The notes under the pieces were generated by a model. The model saw nothing but the letters and a program-made list of their open reading frames with translations, ran no database searches and was not told the origin of the DNA. A stretch of 64,000 nt of DNA from NCBI GenBank assembly GCA_965247375.1, contig CBDFHU010000017.1, positions 23,768-87,767 on the forward strand, read 5' to 3'. A program made the translations under genes and the position numbers. Every line of letters begins with the position of its first letter. Position 1 is the first letter of the stretch. The DNA comes from Arsenicibacter sp965247375. GTDB lineage: Bacteria; Bacteroidota; Bacteroidia; Cytophagales; Spirosomataceae. Of this stretch, positions 44,438-54,296 are shown in pieces.

Positions 44438-46097
44438 GTGATACGCCGCGTTTCCACGGGATGAAGTCATCCTGACCCAGACGCTCGGCCTGGGTGATTT
44501 CTTCGCCCGAAGCCAGCCGGATAATGTATTCGAGGAGCGCTTCTGCATTCTCTTCGATGCTCTGCTCGCCGTCGATGATCGGGCCGCTATCGAAGTCGAT
44601 TACATCAGGCATCCGCGCTTTCAGCTTTTTGTTGGTCGAAATTTTGACAACCGGACAAACAGGGTTACCGGTCGGTGTACCCAGCCCGGTTGTAAACAGA
44701 ATTACGTTTGCACCGGAACCGGCCATACCGGTAGTGGCTTCTACATCGTTGCCCGGCGTACAGAGCAGGTTCAGGCCGGGCGTAACCACCGGTTCGGCAT
44801 AGTCCAGTACGTCGGCAACCGGTGCCAGACCGCCTTTTTTGGCCGCACCAGCCGATTTAATGGCATCGGTAATGAGCCCGTCCTTAATATTACCCGGCGA
44901 TGGGTTCATGTCAAATCCCGAACCAACGGCTTCGGCCTGTGCCGAGTAAGCCTGCATCAGGTCGATGAACTTCTGGGCTTTGGCATTGTCATCGGTCCGG
45001 TTAATGAGTTCCTGTTCCACACCGCACAGCTCCGGAAATTCGGCCAGAACGGTTTTTCCCCCCAGACTCACGACCATGTCCGACAAATGTCCGATGGCAG
45101 GATTGGCCGAAATGCCCGAAAAACCGTCTGAGCCACCACACTTCAGCCCTACGGTCAACTGGCTCAGTGGTGCCGGTTTGCGTTCGGTTTTGTTCGCTTC
45201 GACCAGCGCGAGGAATGTTTCTTTTATCGCCTGTGCCATCAGGGCTGTTTCCGTGCCGGCCTGCTGTTCGAACAACAACAGGGGCTTGTCGGATTTCGGA
45301 TTCTGGCGGCGGACTTCTTTCTCCAGCATCTCGGTTTGCAGGTGCTGACAACCCAGACTCATTACCGTAGCACCGGCCACGTTGGGGTTATTGATGAAAC
45401 CGGCCAGCAGCGAGCACAATACGGCAGAGTCCTGCCGGGTACCGCCGCAGCCCATTTCGTGGGTCAGAAACTTAATACCGTCTATGTTCTTAAATGGCCG
45501 GTTTGCATGGGCTTGTGTCCGCATCTGCGCCGGATCAACAAACGGCTGCATCCGGTGAATGACTTCGTGCTGACCCGACTGATACAGGTGCAGGAGTTCA
45601 CGCACATGCTCGCGGTAAATGTCCGGCTGTGCATAACCCAGTTCGCGCTCAAACGCATCCTTCAGGATCATGACATTGCGGTTTTCGCAGAATACCAGCG
45701 GAATAATGAGCCAGTAGTTCCGGGTGCCCACGCGGCCGTCGGTGCGATGAAAGCCATTGAACGTCCGGTCCTGCCACGCCGACACGTCGAGCGTTTCCCA
45801 GCTGTACGGCGTTTTCTGCTCCAGCCCGTACGGGTCAGCATCGTGTTTCAGATTAAATGTCGTGATGGGTTCACCACGTTTGATCGGTTGGGTCGCTTTA
45901 CCCACCAGCACACCATACATGGTTACGTGATCGCCAACCTGCAGGTCATGAGTAACAAATTTGTGCTTGGCGCTTACGGAATAGGGGAGTTCATAACGTT
46001 CACCCTCAAATTCGATCACATCACCCGCCGGTAAGTCACGTAAGGCAACAATAACGTTATCCGCCGGATGTACTTTGAGAACCTGAGCAAGACTCAT
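44433..46097 (-). CDS. Altronate dehydratase-family (UxaA) sugar-acid dehydratase
   Basis: 554 residues. The N-terminal SAF domain (HPADNVIVALRDLPAGDVI, about 8-95) is followed by the UxaA core with EMGCGGTRQDS, the conserved TVGLKCGGSDGFSGI and ANVILFTTGLGTPTGNPV. Family enzymes remove water from altronate, galactarate or related acids. Neighbouring SDR suggests an L-fuconate-type pathway. It is divergent from the acyltransferase gene. Confidence 0.9.
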   Translation of the reverse strand: MSLAQVLKVHPADNVIVALRDLPAGDVIEFEGERYELPYSVSAKHKFVTHDLQVGDHVTMYGVLVGKATQPIKRGEPITTFNLKHDADPYGLEQKTPYSWETLDVSAWQDRTFNGFHRTDGRVGTRNYWLIIPLVFCENRNVMILKDAFERELGYAQPDIYREHVRELLHLYQSGQHEVIHRMQPFVDPAQMRTQAHANRPFKNIDGIKFLTHEMGCGGTRQDSAVLCSLLAGFINNPNVAGATVMSLGCQHLQTEMLEKEVRRQNPKSDKPLLLFEQQAGTETALMAQAIKETFLALVEANKTERKPAPLSQLTVGLKCGGSDGFSGISANPAIGHLSDMVVSLGGKTVLAEFPELCGVEQELINRTDDNAKAQKFIDLMQAYSAQAEAVGSGFDMNPSPGNIKDGLITDAIKSAGAAKKGGLAPVADVLDYAEPVVTPGLNLLCTPGNDVEATTGMAGSGANVILFTTGLGTPTGNPVCPVVKISTNKKLKARMPDVIDFDSGPIIDGEQSIEENAEALLEYIIRLASGEEITQAERLGQDDFIPWKRGVSL

Positions 46098-46284
46098 GTT
46101 TACGTCGATTTTACGAAAAGTTAAACGGGCCTCAAAATGGCCCTTCGTCCTTAGCCGGACGTATGCATATTAATTAAGAACAAGAGGCTGACCGGCCGGG
46201 AATCTAATCCTTTGCCGGTGAACTTCTATGTAAATTACCGACGAAACCTAAAAATTACCTATTCTTAACCCGCTCTTTATTTCT

Positions 46285-47478
46285 ATGTCCGGAAAACAAA
46301 CCGAGTTCATGGCTGGCCGCCTGATCTCAATGGATGCCTATCGGGGCTTTGTTATGTTCCTGATGACCGCCGAGTTACTGAGTTTCCACCGACTGCACGA
46401 AGCCTTTCCTGACAGTAGTTTCTGGGCATTTCTGGCCCATCATCAGGATCACGTCGAATGGGCCGGTTGCTCGCTCCATGATCTGATTCAGCCCTCATTT
46501 TCGTTTCTGGTCGGGGTGGCCCTGCCGTATTCCATCGCCAGCCGTCAGCTGAAAGGCCAGACGTTTGGCGTTCAGTTCGGTCATGCCCTGCGCCGGTCGC
46601 TGATTCTGATTCTGCTGGGGATTTTCCTGCGCTCGACCCACCGCGAGCAAACCAATTTTACCTTTGAAGACACACTGACCCAAATCGGCCTTGGCTATCC
46701 GTTTTTGTTTCTGCTGGGACATGCCCGCCCGAAAATTCAGTGGGCAGCCTTTGCGGCGATTCTGATTGGGTATTGGCTCATGTTTATTTTGTATCCGGCT
46801 CCCGGTCCGGACTTTGTGTATTCCGCCGTCGGGGTACCGGCCGACTGGCCTGAGCATTATACCGGCATCATGGCTCATTTCAACAAAAACAGCAACCTGG
46901 CCTGGGCGTTTGATACCTGGTTTCTAAATCTGTTTCCGCGGGCTAAGCCGTTCCTGTACAACGGAGGCGGTTATGCTACGCTGAGTTTTATCCCGACCCT
47001 GGGAACGATGCTGCTGGGCTTGCAGGCCGGGCGCTGGCTGCGGGCCGGTTATGATGATCAGACCTTGCTGAAACGGTTTGTAATTGCCGGAGTAGCCGGC
47101 CTGGCGCTCGGGACTTTATGCCATTTGCTGGGTATTTGTCCGGTCGTGAAGCGGATCTGGACACCGGCCTGGGTGCTGTTCAGCGGAGGCTGGTGCTTTC
47201 TGCTACTGGCAGGCTTTTACTGGGTAATTGATGTCCGGAAACACCGCCGGTGGGCTTTCCCGCTGGTCGTGATCGGCATGAATTCAATCGCAATTTACTG
47301 TCTGGTGCACCTGATTGATGGGTTTATCATGAATTCGTTTTACATTCACTTCGGACATGCACCCTTCCGGATCTTCGGCGAGGCTTACGAACAGCTGCTT
47401 GTCGGTGCGCTGACGCTGGCCGTTTTCTGGGTTCTCTTGTGGTGGATGTACCGTCGCAAACTATTTATCAGGATTTAA
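46285..47478 (+). CDS. Membrane acyltransferase-like protein (HGSNAT/DUF5009 type)
   Basis: 397 residues with about ten membrane helices. RLISMDAYRGFVMFLM at the N-terminus and WAGCSLHDLIQPSFSFLVG with a conserved His match the heparan-alpha-glucosaminide N-acetyltransferase-like group. In animals this enzyme acetylates a sugar across the lysosomal membrane; bacterial roles are mostly untested. The stop is 2 bp before the adenine deaminase start, so the two are translationally coupled despite having no obvious functional link. Confidence 0.83.
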   Translation: MSGKQTEFMAGRLISMDAYRGFVMFLMTAELLSFHRLHEAFPDSSFWAFLAHHQDHVEWAGCSLHDLIQPSFSFLVGVALPYSIASRQLKGQTFGVQFGHALRRSLILILLGIFLRSTHREQTNFTFEDTLTQIGLGYPFLFLLGHARPKIQWAAFAAILIGYWLMFILYPAPGPDFVYSAVGVPADWPEHYTGIMAHFNKNSNLAWAFDTWFLNLFPRAKPFLYNGGGYATLSFIPTLGTMLLGLQAGRWLRAGYDDQTLLKRFVIAGVAGLALGTLCHLLGICPVVKRIWTPAWVLFSGGWCFLLLAGFYWVIDVRKHRRWAFPLVVIGMNSIAIYCLVHLIDGFIMNSFYIHFGHAPFRIFGEAYEQLLVGALTLAVFWVLLWWMYRRKLFIRI

Positions 47479-47480
47479 CC

Positions 47481-49109
47481 ATGTTTACCGCTAATATTCT
47501 TGACCTGTTCAGTGAAACCGTTTTTTGGGGGACCATTACCGTTGACGGACAGCATATTACACAGATTGAACGCCTCGGCGATGAGCGCCCCGGCGAGCCC
47601 TATATTCTGCCGGGCTTTGTTGATGCGCATGTACACGTCGAAAGCTCGTTGCTGACACCAGCCCAGTTTGCACGGCTGGCGGTAGTGCACGGAACGGTCG
47701 CTACTGTTTCTGATCCGCACGAGATCGGGAATGTGGTTGGTATTGAGGGCGTCCGGTACATGATCAGGGATGGAAAGCGGGTACCGTTTAAATTTAATTT
47801 CGGGGCACCATCCTGCGTGCCCGCCACGACGTTTGAAACCGCCGGAGCTACCATCAGCGTAGCGGATGTCCGCGAACTGCTGGCCATGCCCGGGATCGGG
47901 TATCTGGCCGAAATGATGAATTTTCCGGGTGTTTTGCATCAGGACCCCGACGTAATGGCTAAAATCGCTCTGGCGAAAGCCGTTGATAAGCCGGTCGACG
48001 GGCATGCACCGGGTTTACGGGGTGAGGCGGCGCAACAATACATCGACGCCGGAATCACCACCGACCACGAGTGTTTTACCTATGAAGAAGGCCGCGACAA
48101 AGCCGAACGCGGCATGCTGATCCTGATCCGGGAGGGGAGTGCGGCCCGGAATTTTGAGGCCCTGATTCCGCTGCTGCCCGAATTCCCGAATCAGATCATG
48201 TTCTGTTCCGACGATAAACACCCTGATACCCTGGCCGAAGGGCATATCAACCAACTGGTTGTCCGGGCCATCAACCAGGGCTACGACCGCTGGGAGGTGC
48301 TGCGGGCGGCCTGCGTGAATCCGGTGCGGCATTATCACATGCCGGTCGGGCAGCTGCGCGCCGGTGATCCCGCTGATTTTATCCAGGTTGCCGATCTGAC
48401 CACCTTTGCGGTACAGCAGACGGTGATTAACGGCGAGGTCGTGGCCCGTGGCGGTCAGTCACTGATTCCTGACCTTCGGAGCGATCACCTGAATCAGTTC
48501 AACTGCTCACGGATTGAGGCCGGTCAGCTGGCGGTTGCCGCAACCGGGGAAATGATCCGCGTGATTGAGGCCATGGACGGTCAGCTGATTACCAACGAAC
48601 TGCACCTGCCCGCGCTGATTGAAGACGGGCTGGTTGTGCCGGATGTCCGGAACGACGTGCTGAAGCTGGTGGTCGTGAACCGCTATCAGGACGCGCCGCC
48701 GGCCGTGGCGTTTATCAAAAATGTCGGCCTGAAAAAGGGAGCGCTGGCGTCGTCGGTCGGACATGATTCGCACAATATCACCGCCGTCGGCTGCGATGAT
48801 GAAAGCCTTGCCCGCGCCATCAACCTGATCATTGAGGCGAGGGGTGGTCTGTCGGCGGTAAGCGGGCAGGAGGCGTATGTCTTACCTTTGCCGGTGGCCG
48901 GATTAATGACGGATTCTGACGGATATCTGGTTGCAGATCAGTACACGCAGCTCGATCAGTTTGCCAAACAAACGCTTGGCAGTACGCTGGCTGCCCCCTT
49001 TATGACGCTTTCGTTTATGGCGTTACTGGTAATACCGGCCCTGAAACTTAGCGATAAAGGCCTATTTGATGGAAATAAATTCCAATTTTCGCCGCTTTTT
49101 CTTTCGTAA
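47481..49109 (+). CDS. ade: Adenine deaminase
   Basis: About 542 residues of the amidohydrolase superfamily. The ATG at 47481 is chosen because an in-frame extension to 47439 runs into the previous gene. PGFVDAHVHVESSLL holds the first metal ligands, followed by DPHEIGNVVG, GHAPGL, TTDHECFTYEE and FCSDDKHPDTL; the C-terminal domain has ASSVGHDSHNI. This pattern is specific to Ade, which converts adenine to hypoxanthine in purine salvage. Confidence 0.95.
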   Translation: MFTANILDLFSETVFWGTITVDGQHITQIERLGDERPGEPYILPGFVDAHVHVESSLLTPAQFARLAVVHGTVATVSDPHEIGNVVGIEGVRYMIRDGKRVPFKFNFGAPSCVPATTFETAGATISVADVRELLAMPGIGYLAEMMNFPGVLHQDPDVMAKIALAKAVDKPVDGHAPGLRGEAAQQYIDAGITTDHECFTYEEGRDKAERGMLILIREGSAARNFEALIPLLPEFPNQIMFCSDDKHPDTLAEGHINQLVVRAINQGYDRWEVLRAACVNPVRHYHMPVGQLRAGDPADFIQVADLTTFAVQQTVINGEVVARGGQSLIPDLRSDHLNQFNCSRIEAGQLAVAATGEMIRVIEAMDGQLITNELHLPALIEDGLVVPDVRNDVLKLVVVNRYQDAPPAVAFIKNVGLKKGALASSVGHDSHNITAVGCDDESLARAINLIIEARGGLSAVSGQEAYVLPLPVAGLMTDSDGYLVADQYTQLDQFAKQTLGSTLAAPFMTLSFMALLVIPALKLSDKGLFDGNKFQFSPLFLS

Positions 49110-49276
49110 AAACGCTAAGTCACACAATTCGTCATTTTGTTTATAGCTTATTTTGATGTATTTGTGCTGTATTTTAATTTTTTGGAATTTTTTGTACAAT
49201 TACTATTTAAAATTCAATTTTTTGTGGGTAAGTTTACAGCGTTGCCTAACCTTTTACAACCTCTACCTACCCAGTT

Positions 49277-49861
49277 ATGCCTCGTCATCGTACACCGTCC
49301 GGCATAGATGAAGAAGCCCTGTGGAACAAGTTCCGCAGCGGGGACGAAGTCGCTTTCGCCCAGTTGTATCGCGAATATGTGCAGGTATTATACCATTACT
49401 GCACACACTTTGCTCAGGATAAAGCGTTGATCAAAGATTGTATTCACGATTTATTCGTTGAGCTATGGAAACACCGCCAGAATATTGGCCCGACTACCTC
49501 GGTACGGTATTATCTGATGGCTTCCATCAAGCGCAAATTGGTTCGGCATTTAACGGCTGAGCAGAAAATCAGCAGTCAGGACGATGTTCAGACAGACCTG
49601 CTGCCTGGTTGCGATCCTTCGTATGAAACGTCGCTGATCGCATTTGAAGAAGATTCGCACATCAACGAATGTCTTCAGAGTGCCATCGATAAATTGCCCC
49701 GCCGTCAACGCGAAGCCGTTTATCTCCGCTTTTACCAGAACATGACCAACGAAGAAATTTCGTCGCTCATGCAGATTAACATCCAATCGGTGTACAATCT
49801 GATTTTTGGTGCCTTAAGTAACCTTAAAAAGTACGTGACGCTGGATCGTGTTGTCCTGTAA
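49277..49861 (+). CDS. ECF-type sigma factor
   Basis: 194 residues. Region 2 (about 15-85) has FAQLYREYVQVLYHYC and DLFVELWKHR; region 4 (about 135-190) has LPRRQREAVYLRFYQNMTNEEIS and a helix-turn-helix. No FecR-type anti-sigma or SusC gene is adjacent, so its control is unclear. The 167 bp upstream are very AT-rich. A strong terminator follows. Confidence 0.92.
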   Translation: MPRHRTPSGIDEEALWNKFRSGDEVAFAQLYREYVQVLYHYCTHFAQDKALIKDCIHDLFVELWKHRQNIGPTTSVRYYLMASIKRKLVRHLTAEQKISSQDDVQTDLLPGCDPSYETSLIAFEEDSHINECLQSAIDKLPRRQREAVYLRFYQNMTNEEISSLMQINIQSVYNLIFGALSNLKKYVTLDRVVL

Positions 49862-49913
49862 CTGAAACCTTCGTTTATATGATTTAAACGACTACTCCTA
49901 AACCCTTAAATGA

Positions 49914-49950
49914 ATCGGGGACCATTCTGATTGAGTGGTCCCCGATTTTT
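49914..49950 (+). terminator. Intrinsic terminator of the sigma factor gene
   Basis: ATCGGGGACCA (49914-49924) pairs with TGGTCCCCGAT (49936-49946), followed by a T run that meets the stop of the opposing sulfatase gene. Confidence 0.9.
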
Positions 49951-51365
49951 TATTTGGTGTCTTTCCCGTGTTTAATGTTAAAGAAGTAGCGGGTCAGCCC
50001 GTCCTGATCGTTCTGTGCTTCCATCCATGCCTCCATTTTATTCCGGAAACTCCTGACTGTTTGCCGGTTTTCGGGCAACGCTGCCAGGTTGGTCAGTTCG
50101 TACGGGTCTTTTTCGAGGTCATATAATTCTTCGGCGGGCCGGTTCTGATAGGCGGCAACCCGCTGAGTGGCCTTTGGGTCGGTCTTTGCCTTATCTACCC
50201 ACGAAAACCAGTAATCGGTACCATCCACCGGCTTGGCATTCGTGATATGGGTGGTATACGTGCGGCCCGGTTCCAGATTCATAATGTACTTAAGCGTGCG
50301 GGTCCGGATACTGCGGATCGGGTAGTAATTAAACGCCCCGTAACGGGTATCAGCCGTGTAGGTTGTAAAAATGGTATCGCGGTGAGCTGTTCGTTTGCCG
50401 GTCAGGAGTGGTAAAAAGCTTTTGCCATCCAGCCCGTCGGGAATACGGCCACCCGCAGCATCCAGCAAGGTTGGCAGCAGATCGACGAGCGGTGTCATGG
50501 CATCGGTTGTGCCCGGCGTTACCTTGCCCGGCCAGCGGACCAGCATCGGCACACGGATGCCCTGATCATAGAGATTCCATTTGCCAAAGGGCCATTGCGG
50601 GCCGTTATCGGTCGTATAGATAAACAGCGTATTATCCATGTACCCGTATTTTTTCATAGACTTGAGGCATTCACCGACCGTAACATCCATGTCGGTAACA
50701 TCTGTGTAGTATTTTGACCGCACCATCCGGGTAATATCCGTATCGACCAGAAAAGGAGGGATATCCACTTTGGCGGGGTCATAGCCCTCTACTTTGGGCC
50801 ACGGTACGTGCGGATTGTCGGTTGCCACAATCAAACAAAGCGGCTTCTGTCCGGGTTTGGCATAGACAGCCAGAACGGAGTCAATTTTCCGGTAATCCTG
50901 ATCCTGTTTTTTCAGGTATACGTACGGATAGGCCGATTGGGGCCACACATGGTCTTTGCCGGCCAGAATGGTCTGGTAGCCCAGTTCCTGCATATAGACC
51001 GGCAGGGTTTTGATACCGGCATTTATTTTACTGTGGTTAGGGTGGGCGCCGTTACGGGCGGGCATGAGTCCGGTATTGATAACTGCTCTGGAGGGTACGC
51101 AGTTGGGCGAATTGCAGAACGCGTGGGTGAAGCGGAGACATTCCTTGCTCAGCGCATCCAGGTTTGGTGTCCTTACTACACGGGCACCGGCAAAACCGGC
51201 GTCTTCATAGCCGTGGTCGTCGGAAATAAAGAGAATGATGTTAGGCCGTTTGGCAGCGGCAGGTTCGGGCGCCTGGCCGGTTAGTCTGGAAATAAAGGCG
51301 AAGCTGCCGGTGATCAGTGTGCAGAGCAACCAGAAGTACAGGGAGGAAAAGAAGCGTTTCGTCAT
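49950..51365 (-). CDS. Exported type I sulfatase (N-sulfoglucosamine sulfohydrolase-like)
   Basis: 471 residues with a signal peptide or anchor (SSLYFWLLCTLITGSFAF). RPNIILFISDDHGYED holds the metal-binding Asp pair (about 49-50). Cys 89 in CVPSRAVINTG is the residue that an anaerobic or aerobic maturase converts to formylglycine. The later segments (TDNGPQWPFGKWNLYDQG, PMLVRWPG) match the SGSH-like branch. Likely removes sulfate from polysaccharides in the periplasm. No maturase lies in the window. Confidence 0.93.
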   Translation of the reverse strand: MTKRFFSSLYFWLLCTLITGSFAFISRLTGQAPEPAAAKRPNIILFISDDHGYEDAGFAGARVVRTPNLDALSKECLRFTHAFCNSPNCVPSRAVINTGLMPARNGAHPNHSKINAGIKTLPVYMQELGYQTILAGKDHVWPQSAYPYVYLKKQDQDYRKIDSVLAVYAKPGQKPLCLIVATDNPHVPWPKVEGYDPAKVDIPPFLVDTDITRMVRSKYYTDVTDMDVTVGECLKSMKKYGYMDNTLFIYTTDNGPQWPFGKWNLYDQGIRVPMLVRWPGKVTPGTTDAMTPLVDLLPTLLDAAGGRIPDGLDGKSFLPLLTGKRTAHRDTIFTTYTADTRYGAFNYYPIRSIRTRTLKYIMNLEPGRTYTTHITNAKPVDGTDYWFSWVDKAKTDPKATQRVAAYQNRPAEELYDLEKDPYELTNLAALPENRQTVRSFRNKMEAWMEAQNDQDGLTRYFFNIKHGKDTK

Positions 51366-51468
51366 GTAGTGAACAGGTATCCTGACACATAAGCTATGAC
51401 TGGCCGGAAACTACTAGCCCCCGCGCAGACGCTGCTGAACGGGGGCCGGACTGTCGGAGCAAAACCGA

Positions 51469-52731
51469 TCAGGTTTTTTGTTTTTTCTTTTTGGCTGCGG
51501 GGAACAGAATGTTATTCAGGATAAGGCGGTAACCGGCCGAGTTCGGGTGCAGATTCAGGTCGGTTGGCTCTTCCCCGATTTCGTGGCGGTAATCCTCCGG
51601 ATCGTGACCGCCGTAAAATGTGAAGAAACCACGTCCATACGGACTGTGAATGTAACGGGCTTCGCCTGCCGATCGGTTTTCGGCCATAATCACTACTTCC
51701 GGTTTGATGAACTGCTTTTTAAACGCCGTTGTCTGGCCCATGAAACCTTTGATCACATTGGCATGATTCTGAGTCAGCATGGTCGGAATCGGGTCCCACT
51801 TGGCCGAGAACTGGAACAGCGTGAAGTAATCGTTATGTTCGCCGAGGCCGCGCTCTTCCGGTTGGTTGTCGATGGTCGAAAACTCAATCATGTAGGGATT
51901 GGTGTAGACCTGAAAGTTGCGGAAGGCCATAGTCTGGCTGAAATCAAGCTTAGCGTTGGCGTTCGGGTCGGCAGGGTCACCATCGTAGAACGAGTCAACC
52001 ATGTCGGTTTTCTGGGCTGCCAGCGCGATGTCGTAAGTATCGGTTGCGTTACACATGGCAAACAGATAACCACCGCCCAGAATAAAGTCACGGATTTTCT
52101 GCACAACGCCGAGCTTCATTTGCGGGACCTTGTTAAAACCATACTTATGCGCAATCGATTCGGCTTCCTGCTTCTGGGCAATGTACCAGGGTTGATCCTT
52201 ATACGGGAAAAACTTGCCGAACTGGCCGGTAAAATCTTCGTGGTGGAGGTGGAGCCAGTCGTATTCCGGTAATTTAGTTTCGAGTACCTCCTGATCAAAA
52301 ACGACATCATACGGAATTTCGGCGTAGGTCATCACCATCGTTACCGCATCATCCCACGGCTGCTTACTTTTCGGCGAATAAACGGCAACGCGCGGCGCTT
52401 TCTGTAATTTTACGGCGTCCATGTTGGCGCTCGGCGACGACACTTCGGCCAGAATCTGGGTAGCCTGAGCATCTGAAATGACCTCATAGCTTACTCCGCG
52501 GATGACCATTTCGTTGATAAACTGCTGGTTGTGCTGCATCATAAAACTGCCGCCCCGGTAGTTGAGGAGCCAGTCAATTTCCATGTCATAACTTTTCAGC
52601 ACCCAATAGGCGATCCCGTAGGCTTTGAGGTGATTCTTTTGGGTATCATCCATCGGAATCATGATTTTGGTCGCCCATGCCTGGTTGGTAAGTACCAGAA
52701 AAAGGATGAGCGGTAGCAGCAGCCGTTTCAT
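51469..52731 (-). CDS. Conserved secreted protein of unknown function
   Basis: 420 residues with a signal peptide (LLLPLILFLVLTNQAWA). The body contains YDWLHLHHEDFTGQFG and LGGGYLFAMCNATDTYDIAL, which look like parts of a class I amidotransferase-like or DUF4159-like Rossmann fold, and a C-terminal HSPYGRGFFTFYGGHDPED. Related proteins are often labelled asparagine synthetase B in databases as I recall, but I see neither an N-terminal Cys nor an ATP-binding domain. The tail ends in a Lys-rich run. Confidence 0.75.
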   Translation of the reverse strand: MKRLLLPLILFLVLTNQAWATKIMIPMDDTQKNHLKAYGIAYWVLKSYDMEIDWLLNYRGGSFMMQHNQQFINEMVIRGVSYEVISDAQATQILAEVSSPSANMDAVKLQKAPRVAVYSPKSKQPWDDAVTMVMTYAEIPYDVVFDQEVLETKLPEYDWLHLHHEDFTGQFGKFFPYKDQPWYIAQKQEAESIAHKYGFNKVPQMKLGVVQKIRDFILGGGYLFAMCNATDTYDIALAAQKTDMVDSFYDGDPADPNANAKLDFSQTMAFRNFQVYTNPYMIEFSTIDNQPEERGLGEHNDYFTLFQFSAKWDPIPTMLTQNHANVIKGFMGQTTAFKKQFIKPEVVIMAENRSAGEARYIHSPYGRGFFTFYGGHDPEDYRHEIGEEPTDLNLHPNSAGYRLILNNILFPAAKKKKQKT

Positions 52732-52822
52732 TGGTTTGTTGTATAATTGATGAACAGAGTAGCTTTGTATGGCTATATTTCAACGAATATAAGCAAAAAT
52801 TATGCGAAACTGTTTCAGGGAC

Positions 52823-52936
52823 AAAGAGTGGAAGACTGAAAGAGTGAAAGAGCGGCCGCCGCGTGGCTAAATAGCGTATAAATAAGGGCTCTGACACATT
52901 CTCATGCTTTCGTACTTTCCCCGTTCACTCTTTTTT
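52823..52936. repeat. Degenerate GAAAGAGT and ACTCTTT repeats flanking an inverted arrangement
   Basis: The left part (52823-52854) is made of GAAAGAGTG-like units and the right part (52901-52936) of their rough complement, ending CACTCTTTTTT. It lies in the divergent gap upstream of the MacB-like permease. Confidence 0.55.
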
Positions 52937-52943
52937 ATAAATC

Positions 52944-54182
52944 ATGAACCTGATCGAAAACATACGGGAAGGCCTGCGGTCGATTGCCGGTAATCAGCTC
53001 CGGACTATCTTGACCGCCCTGATCATTGCCATCGGGATTACATCGCTGGTAGGTATCCTGACGGCCATTGACGGCCTGCAGAGCTCACTGAGCAGTAGTT
53101 TCGAGGGGCTGGGTGCCAATACGTTCAGTATTGTGGTGCCGCAGGACTTCGGCAGGTTCGGCGGTCGGGTGCAGCGCAAGAACCGGCCGATTGTGTACCG
53201 TGAAGCCATTCAGTTTAAACGCCGGTTTCCGTATGGAGCCATGATTTCGGTATCGGCGGGTATTACAGGTGCGGCGCAGGTAAAGTATGAATCAAAGAAA
53301 ACCAACCCGAATGTGCAGGTGGTAGGCGTTGATGAGAACTACATTAATGTGAAAAACTATAAGGTAGAACTTGGCCGCAACTTTAATACCAATGACATTG
53401 CCAACTCGATGAATGTGGCGGTGATCGGCCGTGAACTGGCGACCAACCTGTTTGAAAGCAAGATTAACCCGCTCAACAAGTTTATCCGGGTACTCGGCAC
53501 CCCTTACAAGGTAATCGGCGTCCTGGAGAAAAAAGGCAGCTTTGGCGGGTCGGGCGAAGACCGTGTAATGCTTATTCCACTGGATAACGGCCGTGCTCTG
53601 GCAGGTTCGCGGACATTGAGCTTTGACATTACAGCGTCGGTACCGAACATGTCGGATCAGGAAACGGCGATGGGAGAGGCACAGGGTGTCATGCGCATTA
53701 TCCGCGGGGATGCCTTAGGCAGGCCGGATTCATTTGACATCCAGCGTGCCGACGAACTGGCACAGGATCTGGAAAAAAACAGCCAGATGCTGAGGATCGG
53801 CGGTTTCGGAGTAGGGTTTATCACCCTGCTCGGGGCTGCCATCGCCCTGATGAACATCATGCTGGTATCTGTTACCGAGCGTACCCGCGAAATTGGCATC
53901 CGTAAGTCGCTGGGAGCCACCCCGTCGCGTATCCGTCAGCAGTTTCTGATCGAAGCCATTGTGATCTGTATTCTTGGTGGCATTGGCGGTGTGTTGCTGG
54001 GGCTGGGCATAGGCAACCTGATTTCGCAGATTGTCAGTCAGGGAAAAGGCGGGTTTGTGGTGCCATGGTTCTGGATGCTGTTAGGATTAGTAATTTGTGT
54101 GGTAGTTGGCTTATTCTCCGGCATTTATCCGGCCATCCGTGCTTCGAAGCTAGACCCTATTGAGGCATTGCGGTACGAATAA
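52944..54182 (+). CDS. MacB-like ABC transporter permease
   Basis: 412 residues: an N-terminal membrane helix (LRTILTALIIAIGITSLVGI), a large periplasmic MacB-type core domain (about 45-270), then three helices of the FtsX domain with RTREIGIRKSLGATPSRIRQQFL. No ATPase or fusion protein is adjacent; the partner must be encoded elsewhere. Confidence 0.92.
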   Translation: MNLIENIREGLRSIAGNQLRTILTALIIAIGITSLVGILTAIDGLQSSLSSSFEGLGANTFSIVVPQDFGRFGGRVQRKNRPIVYREAIQFKRRFPYGAMISVSAGITGAAQVKYESKKTNPNVQVVGVDENYINVKNYKVELGRNFNTNDIANSMNVAVIGRELATNLFESKINPLNKFIRVLGTPYKVIGVLEKKGSFGGSGEDRVMLIPLDNGRALAGSRTLSFDITASVPNMSDQETAMGEAQGVMRIIRGDALGRPDSFDIQRADELAQDLEKNSQMLRIGGFGVGFITLLGAAIALMNIMLVSVTERTREIGIRKSLGATPSRIRQQFLIEAIVICILGGIGGVLLGLGIGNLISQIVSQGKGGFVVPWFWMLLGLVICVVVGLFSGIYPAIRASKLDPIEALRYE

Positions 54183-54237
54183 AAGGCCCCGTACAGGCTG
54201 CAAACCCATATTATTTTTCAAAAAAGTGGGACGAAAG

Positions 54238-54268
54238 TTTCATAATCTGAAAGGATTGTCTACTTTTG
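54238..54268 (+). promoter_or_regulatory. Promoter of tRNA-Leu
   Basis: TTTC (54238-54241), a 19-bp spacer and TACTTTTG (54261-54268) match the Bacteroidota consensus, 28 bp before the tRNA. Confidence 0.7.
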
Positions 54269-54296
54269 CAATCCCATCGCGCAAGCGACTGGTGAA

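Noticed and set aside
45336..46034. 232-codon plus-strand frame
   Set aside because: Antisense to the altronate dehydratase-family gene, with no recognisable domain.
51478..52272. 264-codon plus-strand frame
   Set aside because: Antisense to the secreted protein at 51469-52731, which has a signal peptide and a coherent sequence.
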